From positions 1-64,000 of the forward strand of contig NZ_JANFDG010000028.1 in NCBI RefSeq assembly GCF_024609765.1: a DNA stretch of 64,000 bases, given 5' to 3'. Below are positions 53,550 to 62,674 of the stretch, piece after piece. The notes under the pieces were generated by a model. That model did not search any database, was not told the origin of the DNA, and saw only the letters and a list, made by a program, of their open reading frames with translations. Numbering within the stretch: the first letter of the stretch is position 1; every line of letters starts with the position of its first letter. This DNA is from Shinella pollutisoli. GTDB taxonomy: Bacteria > Pseudomonadota > Alphaproteobacteria > Rhizobiales > Rhizobiaceae. A program made the translations under genes and the position numbers.

Positions 53550-54368
53550 TCAGTCGGTCCGCGCCTTCAGCAGAAGCCCGAGGATGTCCTCCCGTCCGGC
53601 CGGGATCAGCGAGAGCTGCTCGGAAACGGCCTTTGCCATGCGGCGCGTATGGTCCGCATAGAAATCGAACCGGCCCTCGAAATCGACCAGCGGGACGACG
53701 AGGCTCATGGTCGCCAGGCAGCGCCCTTCCGCGTTGAGGACGGGCGAGGCGATGCAGGCGAGATGAGGGTCGACCTGGCCGTGAAGGGCGAAGACGTCGC
53801 TGTCGCGCGCGGATTCGATCGAGGCGATGAAGGCGTCCGGCGTCATCACCGAGCCGTCGCGCAGCACGTAGTCGCGCTCGTCGATGTTGTCGAGGATCTC
53901 CTGTCGGCCGAAATCGCGCAGCAGGAACCGGCTCGACGCCGTTCGCGGCAGCGGGTGCCGGCTTCCCTCGGCCGACAGCAGGTAGCTCGGCCGGCGGGCG
54001 ACCGCCGCCATCAGCACGAGCTGCTTCCAGCTGTCGAGCGCCACGAATTCCGCGAGCTGGTCGGCGTCGGCGGCAAGCTGCTGCACGGCGGCCCGGATGA
54101 AGCGCGCGAAGTCGAGGTGCTTCATCGCCACCTTGCCCAGCACGGCGACGCTGCGGCCGAGCTGGTAGGCGCTGTTGTCGACCTTCTCCAGATAGCCGCG
54201 CGCCTCCAGCCGCTCGATCAGGAGATAGGTGGTGGAGCGGGGAGACGATATCCCGACGCAGATTTCCGGAACGGTGCAGGGCGTTCCCCGCGCTGCCAGG
54301 AAATCAAGAATGTCGAGCACCCGGTCGGTGCCCCTGCCCCTCGATGCTTCCGCTTTGCTTTCCGCCAT
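53550..54368 (-). CDS. IclR-family transcriptional regulator
   Basis: A 272-residue IclR protein with an N-terminal winged helix (about 15-75: DRVLDILDFLAARGTPCTVP; SPRSTTYLLIERLEARGYL) and a GAF-like effector domain (about 90-265, with HLACIASPVLNAEGRCLATM). The ATG at 54368 follows GGGGAGACG. It is divergent from the D-carbamoylase operon; a 14-bp palindrome in the gap is a good operator candidate. It probably senses a hydantoin or N-carbamoyl amino acid. Confidence 0.9.
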   Translation of the reverse strand: MAESKAEASRGRGTDRVLDILDFLAARGTPCTVPEICVGISSPRSTTYLLIERLEARGYLEKVDNSAYQLGRSVAVLGKVAMKHLDFARFIRAAVQQLAADADQLAEFVALDSWKQLVLMAAVARRPSYLLSAEGSRHPLPRTASSRFLLRDFGRQEILDNIDERDYVLRDGSVMTPDAFIASIESARDSDVFALHGQVDPHLACIASPVLNAEGRCLATMSLVVPLVDFEGRFDFYADHTRRMAKAVSEQLSLIPAGREDILGLLLKARTD

Positions 54369-54486
54369 CGTCTCCCCGCGCTCGCTTGCCCCCTCGTGAA
54401 CCGCTCCACCCATAAAGTCGGGTCCGCGTCAAAGGAATGGTTGACACCAAGTGGGGCGTGTGTAAAGTTCAGTATATAGGACTTAG

Positions 54487-54500
54487 TCCAATATATTGGA
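54487..54500. promoter_or_regulatory. Candidate IclR operator
   Basis: TCCAATATATTGGA is a perfect 14-bp palindrome 45 bp before the D-carbamoylase ATG, next to GGACTTAGTCC just upstream (54479-54489). The gap is AT-rich against the surrounding sequence. IclR-family sites are typically palindromes of this length. Confidence 0.55.
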
Positions 54501-54544
54501 TTTGTCCAGAGGCAACACCGAGAGATCGCGAGGGAGGAAATCGC

Positions 54545-55480
54545 ATGGCGCGGATCGTTACCGTTGGGGCAGCACAGCTTGGGCCGATCGCCCGCTCCGA
54601 GGGGAGGGCCGAGGTCGTCGAGCGCCTCGTCGCACTGATGCGGCAGGCGAGGACGCACGGTTGCGATCTCGTCGTCTTTCCGGAGCTGGCGCTGACGACG
54701 TTCTTCCCGCGCTGGTTCATGGAGGATCAGGCCGAGATCGACACGTTCTTCGAACGCGCGATGCCGGGGCCCGAGACGCAGCCGCTGTTCGACGCTGCGC
54801 GCGAGCTGGGCGTCGGCTTCTACATCGGTTACGCCGAGCTTACCGAGCAGGACGGCCGCACGCGTCACTTCAACACGTCCATCCTCGTCGACAAGCAGGG
54901 CGAGATCGTCGGCAAGTACCGCAAGATCCACCTGCCGGGCCATGCCGAGCACGAGCCCTACCGGCCGTTCCAGCATCTCGAGAAGCGCTATTTCGAGACG
55001 GGCGACATGGGCTGGCCGGTGGTTCGGGCGTTCGGCGGCCTCATGGGCATGTGCATCTGCAACGACCGCCGCTGGCCGGAGACCTATCGCGTGATGGGGC
55101 TCCAGGGCGTGGAGATGGTGATGGTCGGCTACAACACGCCGCGCCACAACCCGCCGTCGCCCGAGCACGACAGCCTCAGCGATTTCCACAACCACCTGGT
55201 CATGCAGTCGGCCGCCTACCAGAACGGCACCTGGGTCATCGGCGTCGCCAAGGCCGGTGTCGAGGAGGGCTGCGAGCTGATCGGCGGCAGCGTCATCATC
55301 GCGCCGAGCGGCGAGATCGTCGCCAAATGCGTAACGATGGGCGACGAGCTCGCCGTCGCCCGCTGCGATCTCGACATGGGTATTTCCTACAAGAACACGA
55401 TCTTCAACTTCGCCGCGCATCGGGAGCCGCAGCATTACGGCATGATCGTCGAAAGAAAAGGCGCAATAATAGAAAAATAA
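54545..55480 (+). CDS. N-carbamoyl-D-amino acid amidohydrolase (D-carbamoylase)
   Basis: A 311-residue nitrilase-superfamily enzyme. The Glu-Lys-Cys triad is at Glu47 (VVFPELALT), Lys127 (YRKIHLPGH) and Cys172 (CICNDRRWPE), the same numbering as the known Agrobacterium D-carbamoylase, and the block YRPFQHLEKRYFE is shared. It hydrolyses N-carbamoyl-D-amino acids to D-amino acid, CO2 and ammonia. GGGAGGAAATCGC precedes the ATG. It opens the IclR-controlled operon, ahead of the transporter and hydantoinase genes. Confidence 0.93.
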   Translation: MARIVTVGAAQLGPIARSEGRAEVVERLVALMRQARTHGCDLVVFPELALTTFFPRWFMEDQAEIDTFFERAMPGPETQPLFDAARELGVGFYIGYAELTEQDGRTRHFNTSILVDKQGEIVGKYRKIHLPGHAEHEPYRPFQHLEKRYFETGDMGWPVVRAFGGLMGMCICNDRRWPETYRVMGLQGVEMVMVGYNTPRHNPPSPEHDSLSDFHNHLVMQSAAYQNGTWVIGVAKAGVEEGCELIGGSVIIAPSGEIVAKCVTMGDELAVARCDLDMGISYKNTIFNFAAHREPQHYGMIVERKGAIIEK

Positions 55481-55537
55481 TGCATCGAATTGAAGGCTTG
55501 GAATACTTCGAATTGGTGAAAAAGAGAGGGTACAGAA

Positions 55538-56737
55538 ATGCTGAAAAGAAGAACTGTCGTGACAGCCCTTGCGATTGCCTCCGGGCTGTCGGTTCTGGGA
55601 GTGGGGAGCGTCAGCGCCCAGGAGAAGGTCCTCAAGATCGGCCAGCTCGGCGTCATGAGCGGCCCGGCCGCCTCCTGGGGTCTCGTCAACCGCTATGCGG
55701 CGGAAGCCCATGCCAAAATGATCAACGCCAACGGCGGCTGGGAGATCGACGGCGAGAAGTACCGCGTCGAGATCGTCAGCGTCGACGACCGCAACGACCC
55801 GCGCACGGCAATCGCCGGTGCCGAGCGCCTCATCTATCAGGAAGGCATCAAATACATCATCGGCACCAATGTCGACGATACCACGCAGGCGATCCTGCCG
55901 ATCCTGAAGGCCGGCGGGGCCTTCGCCATCTCCTACGGCCACACGCGTGAAATGTTCGTGTCGCCGAACGACAACACCGCGCTCGGCAACATCGCCGGCT
56001 ACCAGATGTCGCCGATCATCTACAAGTACCTGGTCGAGCAGCGCGGCATCAAGAGCGTCAGCTTCATCGCCCGCAACGACCTCAACGGCCTCGGAAACCG
56101 CGACGCCGGCGTGGCCGCGGCCAAGGAACTGAACCTCGAGATCGTCTCCGCCGACGCGACCTACGAGCCCGGCACGAGCGACTATTTCCCGGTCCTGTCG
56201 CCGCTCGTGCGCGCCAATCCGGACATGATCGTGCTTTCGGGCGTCGCGCCCTCCGACGCGGGCCAGCTGCTGCGTGCCGCGCGCGAGCTCGGCTACGGCG
56301 GCATCATCAGCACGGAGACGGCGCACGACGCGACGGTGCTCAAGGAAACGGCGGGAGACGCGGCCAACGGCTTCATCTCGCAGGGCGGCGCCAGCACGCC
56401 CGAGATCCGCACGCCCTATGTCGAGGACTTCATGAAGGCCTACGCCGAGGTCGCCGGCGAGTGGAACGACGAGGCGGGCACGAAGATCTACGCGCTCGAG
56501 ACCATCCTCCAGACGCTGAAGCTCGCCGGTGCCAAGGCGATCGACGACGTCGAGGTCTTCAAGGCGGCGATCCCGAAGCTCGACATGGAGAACCCCTTCG
56601 TCAAGGGCGGCGAGCCGAAGCTGCGCTGGGTCGGCGAGAAGTGGTTCGGCCATCAGCGCCAGCTTGCCGTGCCGGTCGTGGTCAACGAATATCAGAACGG
56701 CGAATTCGTCACGCTCGTCGTCGACAGCGTCAACTGA
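55538..56737 (+). CDS. Branched-chain-type ABC substrate-binding protein
   Basis: A 399-residue periplasmic binding protein of the Liv/amide type. The signal MLKRRTVVTALAIASGLSVL ends near SVSAQ, then KIGQLGVMSGPAASWG opens the mature domain. Within the hydantoinase operon it probably captures hydantoins, N-carbamoyl amino acids or amides instead of leucine. It has a strong hairpin 13 bp downstream. AGAGAGGGTACAGAA precedes the ATG. Confidence 0.92.
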   Translation: MLKRRTVVTALAIASGLSVLGVGSVSAQEKVLKIGQLGVMSGPAASWGLVNRYAAEAHAKMINANGGWEIDGEKYRVEIVSVDDRNDPRTAIAGAERLIYQEGIKYIIGTNVDDTTQAILPILKAGGAFAISYGHTREMFVSPNDNTALGNIAGYQMSPIIYKYLVEQRGIKSVSFIARNDLNGLGNRDAGVAAAKELNLEIVSADATYEPGTSDYFPVLSPLVRANPDMIVLSGVAPSDAGQLLRAARELGYGGIISTETAHDATVLKETAGDAANGFISQGGASTPEIRTPYVEDFMKAYAEVAGEWNDEAGTKIYALETILQTLKLAGAKAIDDVEVFKAAIPKLDMENPFVKGGEPKLRWVGEKWFGHQRQLAVPVVVNEYQNGEFVTLVVDSVN

Positions 56738-56750
56738 CTGATCCATGCCA

Positions 56751-56775
56751 GCGGGTGCGCCTCGGGCGCATCCGC
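56751..56775. terminator. Hairpin after the binding protein gene
   Basis: An 11-bp stem GCGGGTGCGCC (56751-56761) and GGCGCATCCGC (56765-56775), with one G-T pair and a TCG loop. No T-run follows. As at 43375, it lies between binding protein and downstream transporter genes and probably sets unequal mRNA levels. Confidence 0.55.
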
Positions 56776-56841
56776 TGCGGTTTACGGTAGCCTGCGGGGC
56801 GCCTGCGCGTACCGCCACCCTTTCGTTCGACCAGAGGCACT

Positions 56842-57702
56842 ATGGAACAAGCTCTCGTGAACGGCCTCGTGCTCGGCATGAACTATGCCCTGATCGCGCT
56901 CGGGCTGACGATGATCTTCTCGCTCATGAACGTGCTCAACTTCGCGCACGGCCAGATGTACGTGCTGGGCGGATTCATCACCTACTACGTCTGCACCTCG
57001 CTCGGCCTGCCCTATTTCGTCGCCATCCTCGCCTCGATCGCTGGCCTCGCCGTCGTCGGCCTGGTGTTCGAGCTGTTCCTGTTCCGCCCCGTGCTCCAGC
57101 GAAGCGCGCGCGAGGAGAGCTCGATGCTGCTGGCGGCGGGCACCGCGACGCTGCTCGAAAGCCTCATCCTGCTGTTCTTCGGCGAGAAGCAGCGCGGCAT
57201 CCCGCCGGTCGTCTCCGGCGTCTTCGAGGTCGGCGGCGCGTTCATTCCCGCAAGCCGCGCGCTGGTCTTCGTGATCGCGCTCGCCTCGATCATCGCCTTC
57301 ATGCTGTTCATGCGCTACACCCGTCCGGGCCGGGCGCTGAGGGCGATCGCCCAGGACCGCGAGGTCACCGCGCTGCAGGGCGTCAACATCCAGCGCTATT
57401 CCGCGCTCGGCTTCATGATCGGCGCGGGCCTCGCGGGCCTTGCCGGCTCGCTGCTGATCACCGTGCTCTCCGTGAACTCCGGCATGGGGACCTCGATCTC
57501 CGTCAAGGCCTTCATCATGGTCATGCTGGGCGGGGCCGGGGTCATCCCGGGCGCCATCATCGGGGCCTTCGTCCTGGGGCTCGCCGAGGCCTTCGGCTAT
57601 GCCTTCATCCCGAGCTCGATGACCTATCTCATCATCTTCGTCGGACTGATCGTCTTCCTGATCATCCGCCCGCAGGGCGTCATGGGCAAACCGTGGGGCT
57701 GA
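56842..57702 (+). CDS. Branched-chain-type ABC permease (LivH type)
   Basis: A 286-residue inner-membrane permease with about eight helices. LivH signs are NGLVLGMNYALIALGLTMIF near the start and the coupling region RYTRPGRALRAIAQDREVTA followed by LQGVNIQRYS. It forms the pore with the LivM-type subunit that follows after 40 bp. The ATG at 56842 has only a weak ribosome site (GAGGCAC). Confidence 0.92.
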   Translation: MEQALVNGLVLGMNYALIALGLTMIFSLMNVLNFAHGQMYVLGGFITYYVCTSLGLPYFVAILASIAGLAVVGLVFELFLFRPVLQRSAREESSMLLAAGTATLLESLILLFFGEKQRGIPPVVSGVFEVGGAFIPASRALVFVIALASIIAFMLFMRYTRPGRALRAIAQDREVTALQGVNIQRYSALGFMIGAGLAGLAGSLLITVLSVNSGMGTSISVKAFIMVMLGGAGVIPGAIIGAFVLGLAEAFGYAFIPSSMTYLIIFVGLIVFLIIRPQGVMGKPWG

Positions 57703-57742
57703 AAGCGCCGATCCCCTGCACGCGTAAACGAGGAACCCTGCT

Positions 57743-58750
57743 GTGAACGACACGAAAAGCAAACTCCTGGCCTATGTCGCCTTCGCGGTGCTCTACCTCG
57801 TGGTGGTGCCGCTGGTCTTCTCCGGCTCGCCCTATGCGCTCGGCGTCTTTTCCATGTCCGCCGCGCTCAGCGTCATCGCGCTCGGCGTCTGGGTGACCTT
57901 CACCATCGGGCGCATCAACCTCGGGCAGGCGGCCTTCGCGCTGATCGGCGGCTTCGTCGCGGCGATCTGCATCACGCGCCTCGGCCTGTCGTTCTGGATC
58001 GCGCTGCCGGTCGCGGGGCTGGTGTCGGCCGGCGTCGGCGTGCTGCTCGGCCTTGGCATCCTGCGCCTGCGCGGCGTCTATTTCGCGATGATCACGATCA
58101 GCCTCTCGGAGGCGGTGCGCCTCGCCATCCTCAACGGCGGGTCGCTGACGGGCGGCGCCACCGGCATCACCGGGATTCCGGTGCCGGGCGAGCTCAGCCT
58201 GTTCGGTCTCGTCCTCATCCCCGATTTCGCCAGCGTCAACACGCACCGGGCGTTCTATTTCCTGTCGGCCTTCCTCCTGCTCGCCAGCATCCTCCTCGTC
58301 TGGCGCCTGATGGCGAGCCGCCTCGGCCGCGTGTTCGCCTCCCTCCAGCAGGGCCAGGAGCTGTCACAGAGCCTCGGCATCAACATCACGAAGTACCGCC
58401 TGATCGCCTTCTCGGTGAGCTGCTTCCTCGGCGGCATCGGCGGCGCCTTCTTCGCGGCGATGCAGCAGAGTATCTATCCCGGCAGCTTCGTGGTGGCGGA
58501 TTCGATCTCCTTCACCCTCTACTGCTTCCTCGGCGGGCTCGCCTATGTCGCCGGGCCGATCGTCGGGGCGTTCCTGCTGACCATCGCCTTCCAGCTCCTG
58601 CACGAGTTCCAGCAGTATCAGCAACTGGTCTACGCGCTGCTCATGATCGGCATCATGATGTGGCTTCCCAACGGTCTCCTGAGCCTGCGGCTTCCCACGT
58701 TCGGCGGCAGAGGCAGCGCATCGCGCGAGGTAACCCGCAATGAAGCCTGA
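57743..58750 (+). CDS. Branched-chain-type ABC permease (LivM type)
   Basis: A 335-residue permease with about nine to ten helices and the LivM pattern GRINLGQAAFALIGGFVAAI, plus the coupling loop RLGRVFASLQQGQELSQSLG. The GTG start at 57743 follows GAGGAACCC. It overlaps the LivG-type ATPase gene by 11 nt. No fused ATPase domain is present. Confidence 0.92.
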   Translation: MNDTKSKLLAYVAFAVLYLVVVPLVFSGSPYALGVFSMSAALSVIALGVWVTFTIGRINLGQAAFALIGGFVAAICITRLGLSFWIALPVAGLVSAGVGVLLGLGILRLRGVYFAMITISLSEAVRLAILNGGSLTGGATGITGIPVPGELSLFGLVLIPDFASVNTHRAFYFLSAFLLLASILLVWRLMASRLGRVFASLQQGQELSQSLGINITKYRLIAFSVSCFLGGIGGAFFAAMQQSIYPGSFVVADSISFTLYCFLGGLAYVAGPIVGAFLLTIAFQLLHEFQQYQQLVYALLMIGIMMWLPNGLLSLRLPTFGGRGSASREVTRNEA

Positions 58751-59540
58751 CAGAAATTCCACCCCGAGCCTTCTCGACGTGAAGGGCCTGACGCGCCGCT
58801 TCGGTGGCCTCGTGGCCGTGAACGACGTCAGCTTTTCCGTAAAGCCGGGCGAGATCTTCACCGTCATCGGCCCGAACGGCGCCGGCAAGAGCACGATGTT
58901 CAAGCTCATCGGCGCCTTCATCCGCCCGACGAGCGGCGACGTGGTCTTCGAGGGCAAGAGCCTGGTCGGGCTGGCGCCCCATCAGGCGGCCGCCCGCGGC
59001 GTCGTGCGCACCTTCCAGGAGACGACGATCTATCGCGAGATGACGACGATGGAGACGGTGCGCACCGCCTTCCACCTGCAGTGCAGGGCGACCAGCCTCG
59101 GCGCCTTCTTCAACACGCGGCAGGCGCGTGCGGACGAGGCGGAGGCGAACCGGGCGGCGGAAGAGATCCTCGAGCTCCTGCAGCTGCAGCATGTCCGCCA
59201 CGAGCAGGCCAAGAACCTGCCGCACGGCTATCTGCGCGCGCTCGGCATCGCCATGGCGCTCGCCGCCCGGCCGAAGCTCCTGATGCTGGACGAGCCCTTC
59301 GCCGGCATGAACCCGGAGGAGACGGACGCGGCCGTGCAGATGGTGCGCCGCATCCGCGACCAGGGCATCACGGTGATGCTGGTGGAGCACGACATGCACG
59401 CGGTCATGCGCATCAGCGACCGGATCGCCGTGCTCAATTTCGGGCGGAAGATCGCCGAGGGCACCCCGCAGGAGATTCAGAACGACCAGAACGTGATCGA
59501 CGCCTATCTGGGCCAGGAAGACGAGGAACTCGGCATATGA
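58740..59540 (+). CDS. Branched-chain-type ABC ATPase (LivG type)
   Basis: A 266-residue ATPase. Walker A GPNGAGKST, a signature that reads LPHGYLRALGIAMAL (the LivG-type variant of LSGGQ), Walker B LLMLDEPFAGMN and switch VEHDMHAVM. The C-terminal tail FGRKIAEGTPQEIQNDQNVI and AYLGQ is typical of LivG. It overlaps livM-type and livF-type genes at both ends. The signature LPHGY departs from the common L(S/P)(Y/H)G(Q/D) only slightly. Confidence 0.92.
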   Translation: MKPDRNSTPSLLDVKGLTRRFGGLVAVNDVSFSVKPGEIFTVIGPNGAGKSTMFKLIGAFIRPTSGDVVFEGKSLVGLAPHQAAARGVVRTFQETTIYREMTTMETVRTAFHLQCRATSLGAFFNTRQARADEAEANRAAEEILELLQLQHVRHEQAKNLPHGYLRALGIAMALAARPKLLMLDEPFAGMNPEETDAAVQMVRRIRDQGITVMLVEHDMHAVMRISDRIAVLNFGRKIAEGTPQEIQNDQNVIDAYLGQEDEELGI

Positions 59541-60286
59541 GCGCGCTGCTGTCCATCGAGGCCATCGACGTCCGCTACGACAAGGTCCGGGCGCTGAACG
59601 GCGTCTCAATCCGTCTCGACAAGGGCGAGGTGGTCGCGCTGATCGGCGCGAACGGCGCGGGGAAATCCACGACGCTCCGGGCGATCTGCGGCCTCGCGCG
59701 CCCGGTTGCCGGGCAGATCAGCTTCGACGGCGCGCCCATCAGCGGCCTGCGCGCGGACCAGATCGTCGCCCGCGGCATCTCGATGGTGCCGGAAGGCCGG
59801 CATATCTATCCGTTCATGACCGTCAAGGACAACCTGCTCATGGGCGCCTTCCTGCGCCGCGACAAGGCGGGCATCGCCTCGGACCTGGAACGGCTCTTCG
59901 TGCGCTTCCCGCGCCTGAAGGAGCGGATGGGCCAGCAGGCGGGCACGCTTTCGGGCGGCGAGCAGCAGATGGTGGCGATCGGCCGGGCGCTGATGGCGCG
60001 CCCGCGCCTGCTTCTCCTCGACGAGCCCTCGCTCGGCCTTGCCCCGCAGATGATCCGGGAGATCGCGCGGGTCATCAAGTCGGTCAACCAGGAGGACGGC
60101 GTCAGCATCCTGCTGGTCGAGCAGAACTCGCGCATGGCGCTCAAGGTCTCGAACCGGGCCTATGCGCTGGCGACGGGCCGGATCGCGCTGGAAGGCAGCT
60201 CCGCCGACCTGCTCACGAACGAAGAGATACGCAAACTGTACCTGGGCATCGGCGACGCGGAGGCGTCCGCCGGCGTCCACGCGTAA
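59537..60286 (+). CDS. Branched-chain-type ABC ATPase (LivF type)
   Basis: A 249-residue ATPase: Walker A GANGAGKSTTLRA, MVPEGRHIYPFMTVKDNLLM (a LivF landmark), signature LSGGEQQMVAIGRAL, Walker B LLLLDEPSLGLAP, switch VEQNSRMAL where the family often has Gln-Asn in place of His. The ATG overlaps the LivG stop (ATGA). It closes the five-gene importer and is followed 37 bp later by the hydantoinase. Confidence 0.92.
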   Translation: MSALLSIEAIDVRYDKVRALNGVSIRLDKGEVVALIGANGAGKSTTLRAICGLARPVAGQISFDGAPISGLRADQIVARGISMVPEGRHIYPFMTVKDNLLMGAFLRRDKAGIASDLERLFVRFPRLKERMGQQAGTLSGGEQQMVAIGRALMARPRLLLLDEPSLGLAPQMIREIARVIKSVNQEDGVSILLVEQNSRMALKVSNRAYALATGRIALEGSSADLLTNEEIRKLYLGIGDAEASAGVHA

Positions 60287-60323
60287 CGCAACGGCCCGGG
60301 GGCCGGACAAGGGAGAGACGGAG

Positions 60324-61781
60324 ATGAGCGAACTGGATTTGGTGATACGCGGCGGCACGGTCGCGACGGCCAGCGACGTGTTCAGGGCGGATGTCGGCAT
60401 TGCCGGCGGCCGGATCGTCGCGCTCGGCGAGAACCTCGGGGCCGCGCGCCGCGAGATCGACGCCACGGGCCGCCTGGTACTGCCGGGCGGCGTCGACAGC
60501 CATTGCCATATCGAGGAGCCGCAGGTGGGGCAGGTCCGCAACGCCGACAGCTTCGCCTCCGGCACGGCCTCGGCGGCGGCCGGCGGCACGACGACCGTCA
60601 TCTCCTTCTCCGGCCAGACGAAGGGCGGCACGGTCACCGAGAACCTGCGCGCCTACCACAAGAAGGCCGAGCAGGCGCTGATCGACTACTCGTTCCACCT
60701 GGTGATCTCCGACCCGTCCGAGGCGGTGCTCGCCGAGCTGCCGGGCCTGATCGATGAGGGGCACCGCTCGCTGAAGATCTTCCTCACCTACAACAACGTC
60801 GTGCTGGACGACGCCGAGACGCTGAAGGTGCTGGCGCTGGCGCGGCGCTGCGGCGCGCTCGTCACGGTGCATGCGGAGAACCACTCGGCGATCATGTTCC
60901 TGACCGAGGCGCTGGAGCGCGCCGGGCTGACCGGGACGAAATACCATTCCTGGGCGAAGCCCATGGTGGTGGAGCGCGAGGCGTGCCACCGCATCATCGC
61001 GCTCGCCGAGCTGCTCGACACGCCGATCCAGATTTTTCACGTCTCGGGGGCCGAGGCCGCCGAGGAGATCCGCCGGGCGCAGGGCCGCGGCCTGAAGATC
61101 TTCGGCGAGACCTGCCCGCAATACCTGATGCTGACCGAGGCCGACCTCGACCGGCCGGATTTCGAGGGCGCGAAGTTCCTGTGCAGCCCGGCGCCGCGTA
61201 CGAAGGAAGACCAGGCGGCGCTCTGGACCTATCTCGCCAACGGCACGCTCGGCGTCGTCTCGTCGGACCATGCGCCGAACCGCTTCGACGACCCGCACGG
61301 CAAGAAGGTCGGCGGCGTGAACGCGCCGTTCAGCACCATTCCCAACGGCGTGCCGGGCCTCGCCACCCGCCTGCCCATCCTGTTCTCGGAAGGGGTGAAG
61401 AAGGGGCGCATCGATCTCCAGACCTTCGTCGCGCTCACCTCGACCAATCCCGCCCGGCTGTTCGGCATCCATCCGCAGAAGGGAACGATCGCCGTCGGCG
61501 CCGACGCGGATATCGCCATCTGGAATCCGGACAAGAAGGTGACGATCCGCAACGACATGCTCCACCACCAGATGGACTATACGATCTTCGAGGGCGTCGA
61601 GGTCACCGGCTGGCCGGAGATCACCCTCTCGCGCGGCGAGATCGTCTGCGAGAACGGCGAGATCAAGGGCAAGGCGGGCCACGGACGGTTCCTGGCGCGC
61701 GGGCCCTACGAGGAGATCAGGCCGCTCGGGCGCTTCGTCACACCCTTCGACCCGGTTTCGGGAACCGTCCTCGGCGCGTGA
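60324..61781 (+). CDS. D-hydantoinase / dihydropyrimidinase
   Basis: A 485-residue cyclic amidohydrolase. Binuclear zinc ligands: His60 and His62 (SHCHIEEP), carboxylated Lys151 (RSLKIFLTYNN), later histidines in VHAENHSA and FHVSGAE, and the Asp in VVSSDHAPNRF. It opens 5-substituted hydantoins or dihydropyrimidines to N-carbamoyl amino acids, the substrate of the carbamoylase at 54545. GGGAGAGACGGAG precedes the ATG. Length fits the family (450-490). Confidence 0.93.
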   Translation: MSELDLVIRGGTVATASDVFRADVGIAGGRIVALGENLGAARREIDATGRLVLPGGVDSHCHIEEPQVGQVRNADSFASGTASAAAGGTTTVISFSGQTKGGTVTENLRAYHKKAEQALIDYSFHLVISDPSEAVLAELPGLIDEGHRSLKIFLTYNNVVLDDAETLKVLALARRCGALVTVHAENHSAIMFLTEALERAGLTGTKYHSWAKPMVVEREACHRIIALAELLDTPIQIFHVSGAEAAEEIRRAQGRGLKIFGETCPQYLMLTEADLDRPDFEGAKFLCSPAPRTKEDQAALWTYLANGTLGVVSSDHAPNRFDDPHGKKVGGVNAPFSTIPNGVPGLATRLPILFSEGVKKGRIDLQTFVALTSTNPARLFGIHPQKGTIAVGADADIAIWNPDKKVTIRNDMLHHQMDYTIFEGVEVTGWPEITLSRGEIVCENGEIKGKAGHGRFLARGPYEEIRPLGRFVTPFDPVSGTVLGA

Positions 61782-61831
61782 GCCGGATCGATTGGAAAAG
61801 GCACCGCTCTTGCGCGTGCGAGGAGACAGAC

Positions 61832-62566
61832 ATGAAGATCAAGGTCATCAATCCGAATACGACCCTGTCGATGACGGCGAAGATCGGCGAGGCGGCCGCA
61901 TCCGTCGCCGCACCCGGCACCGAGGTGGTCGCCGTCAGCCCGCGCATGGGCCCGGTCTCGATCGAGGGGCACTATGACGAGGCGATCAGCGCCATCGGCG
62001 TCATCGACGAGGTTCGCCGCGGCGAGGAGGAGGGCTTCGACGGCTACCTCATCGCCTGCTTCGACGATCCGGGACTGGCCGCCGCGCGCGAGATCGCCAA
62101 GGGGCCGGTCGTCGGCATCGCCGAGGCGGCCATGCACACCGCCTCCTATATTAGCGGCGGCTTCACCGTCGTCGCCACGCTGCACCGCAGCCGTATCATC
62201 CTGGAGCACCTGGCCCGCGCCTACGGCATGGACCACAAGTGCCGCAAGGTCCGCACGACCAGCCTCGCCGTCCTCGACCTGGAGGTGGAGGGCTCGGACG
62301 CCCAGTCGGTGATCTTCGAGGAATGCCGCCGGGCGATCGCCGAGGACGGGTCCGACTGCATCGTGCTCGGTTGCGCCGGGATGGCGGATCTGGTCGCGGC
62401 GATCCACAAGGAGGTGGGCGTCCCGGTGATCGACGGCGTGACGGCCGGCGTCAAGGTCCTCGAGGGCCTGATCGGCCTCGGCGTCACCACGAGCCGGCTC
62501 GGCGGCTACGCCCATCCGCTGAAGAAGACCTACATCGGCAGCATGGCCCAGTATCAGCCGGACTAG
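61832..62566 (+). CDS. Hydantoin racemase (Asp/Glu/hydantoin racemase family)
   Basis: A 244-residue racemase. It opens IKVINPNTTLSMTAKI and has both catalytic cysteines, Cys76 in IACFDDPGL and Cys181 in LGCAGMADL, at the positions known for rhizobial hydantoin racemases. It interconverts L- and D-5-substituted hydantoins so that the D-specific hydantoinase and carbamoylase can use both. GGAGACAGAC precedes the ATG. Confidence 0.92.
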   Translation: MKIKVINPNTTLSMTAKIGEAAASVAAPGTEVVAVSPRMGPVSIEGHYDEAISAIGVIDEVRRGEEEGFDGYLIACFDDPGLAAAREIAKGPVVGIAEAAMHTASYISGGFTVVATLHRSRIILEHLARAYGMDHKCRKVRTTSLAVLDLEVEGSDAQSVIFEECRRAIAEDGSDCIVLGCAGMADLVAAIHKEVGVPVIDGVTAGVKVLEGLIGLGVTTSRLGGYAHPLKKTYIGSMAQYQPD

Positions 62567-62674
62567 GCAGGGGCCAGTCCGGCCGGCCGCGCAATCCCGG
62601 GCGCCATGCGTGCGGGAGACGGGCGGGCCGTGCCGGCGGCAGCCAGAAACCACTCGGAATTCGGGAAGACAGAC

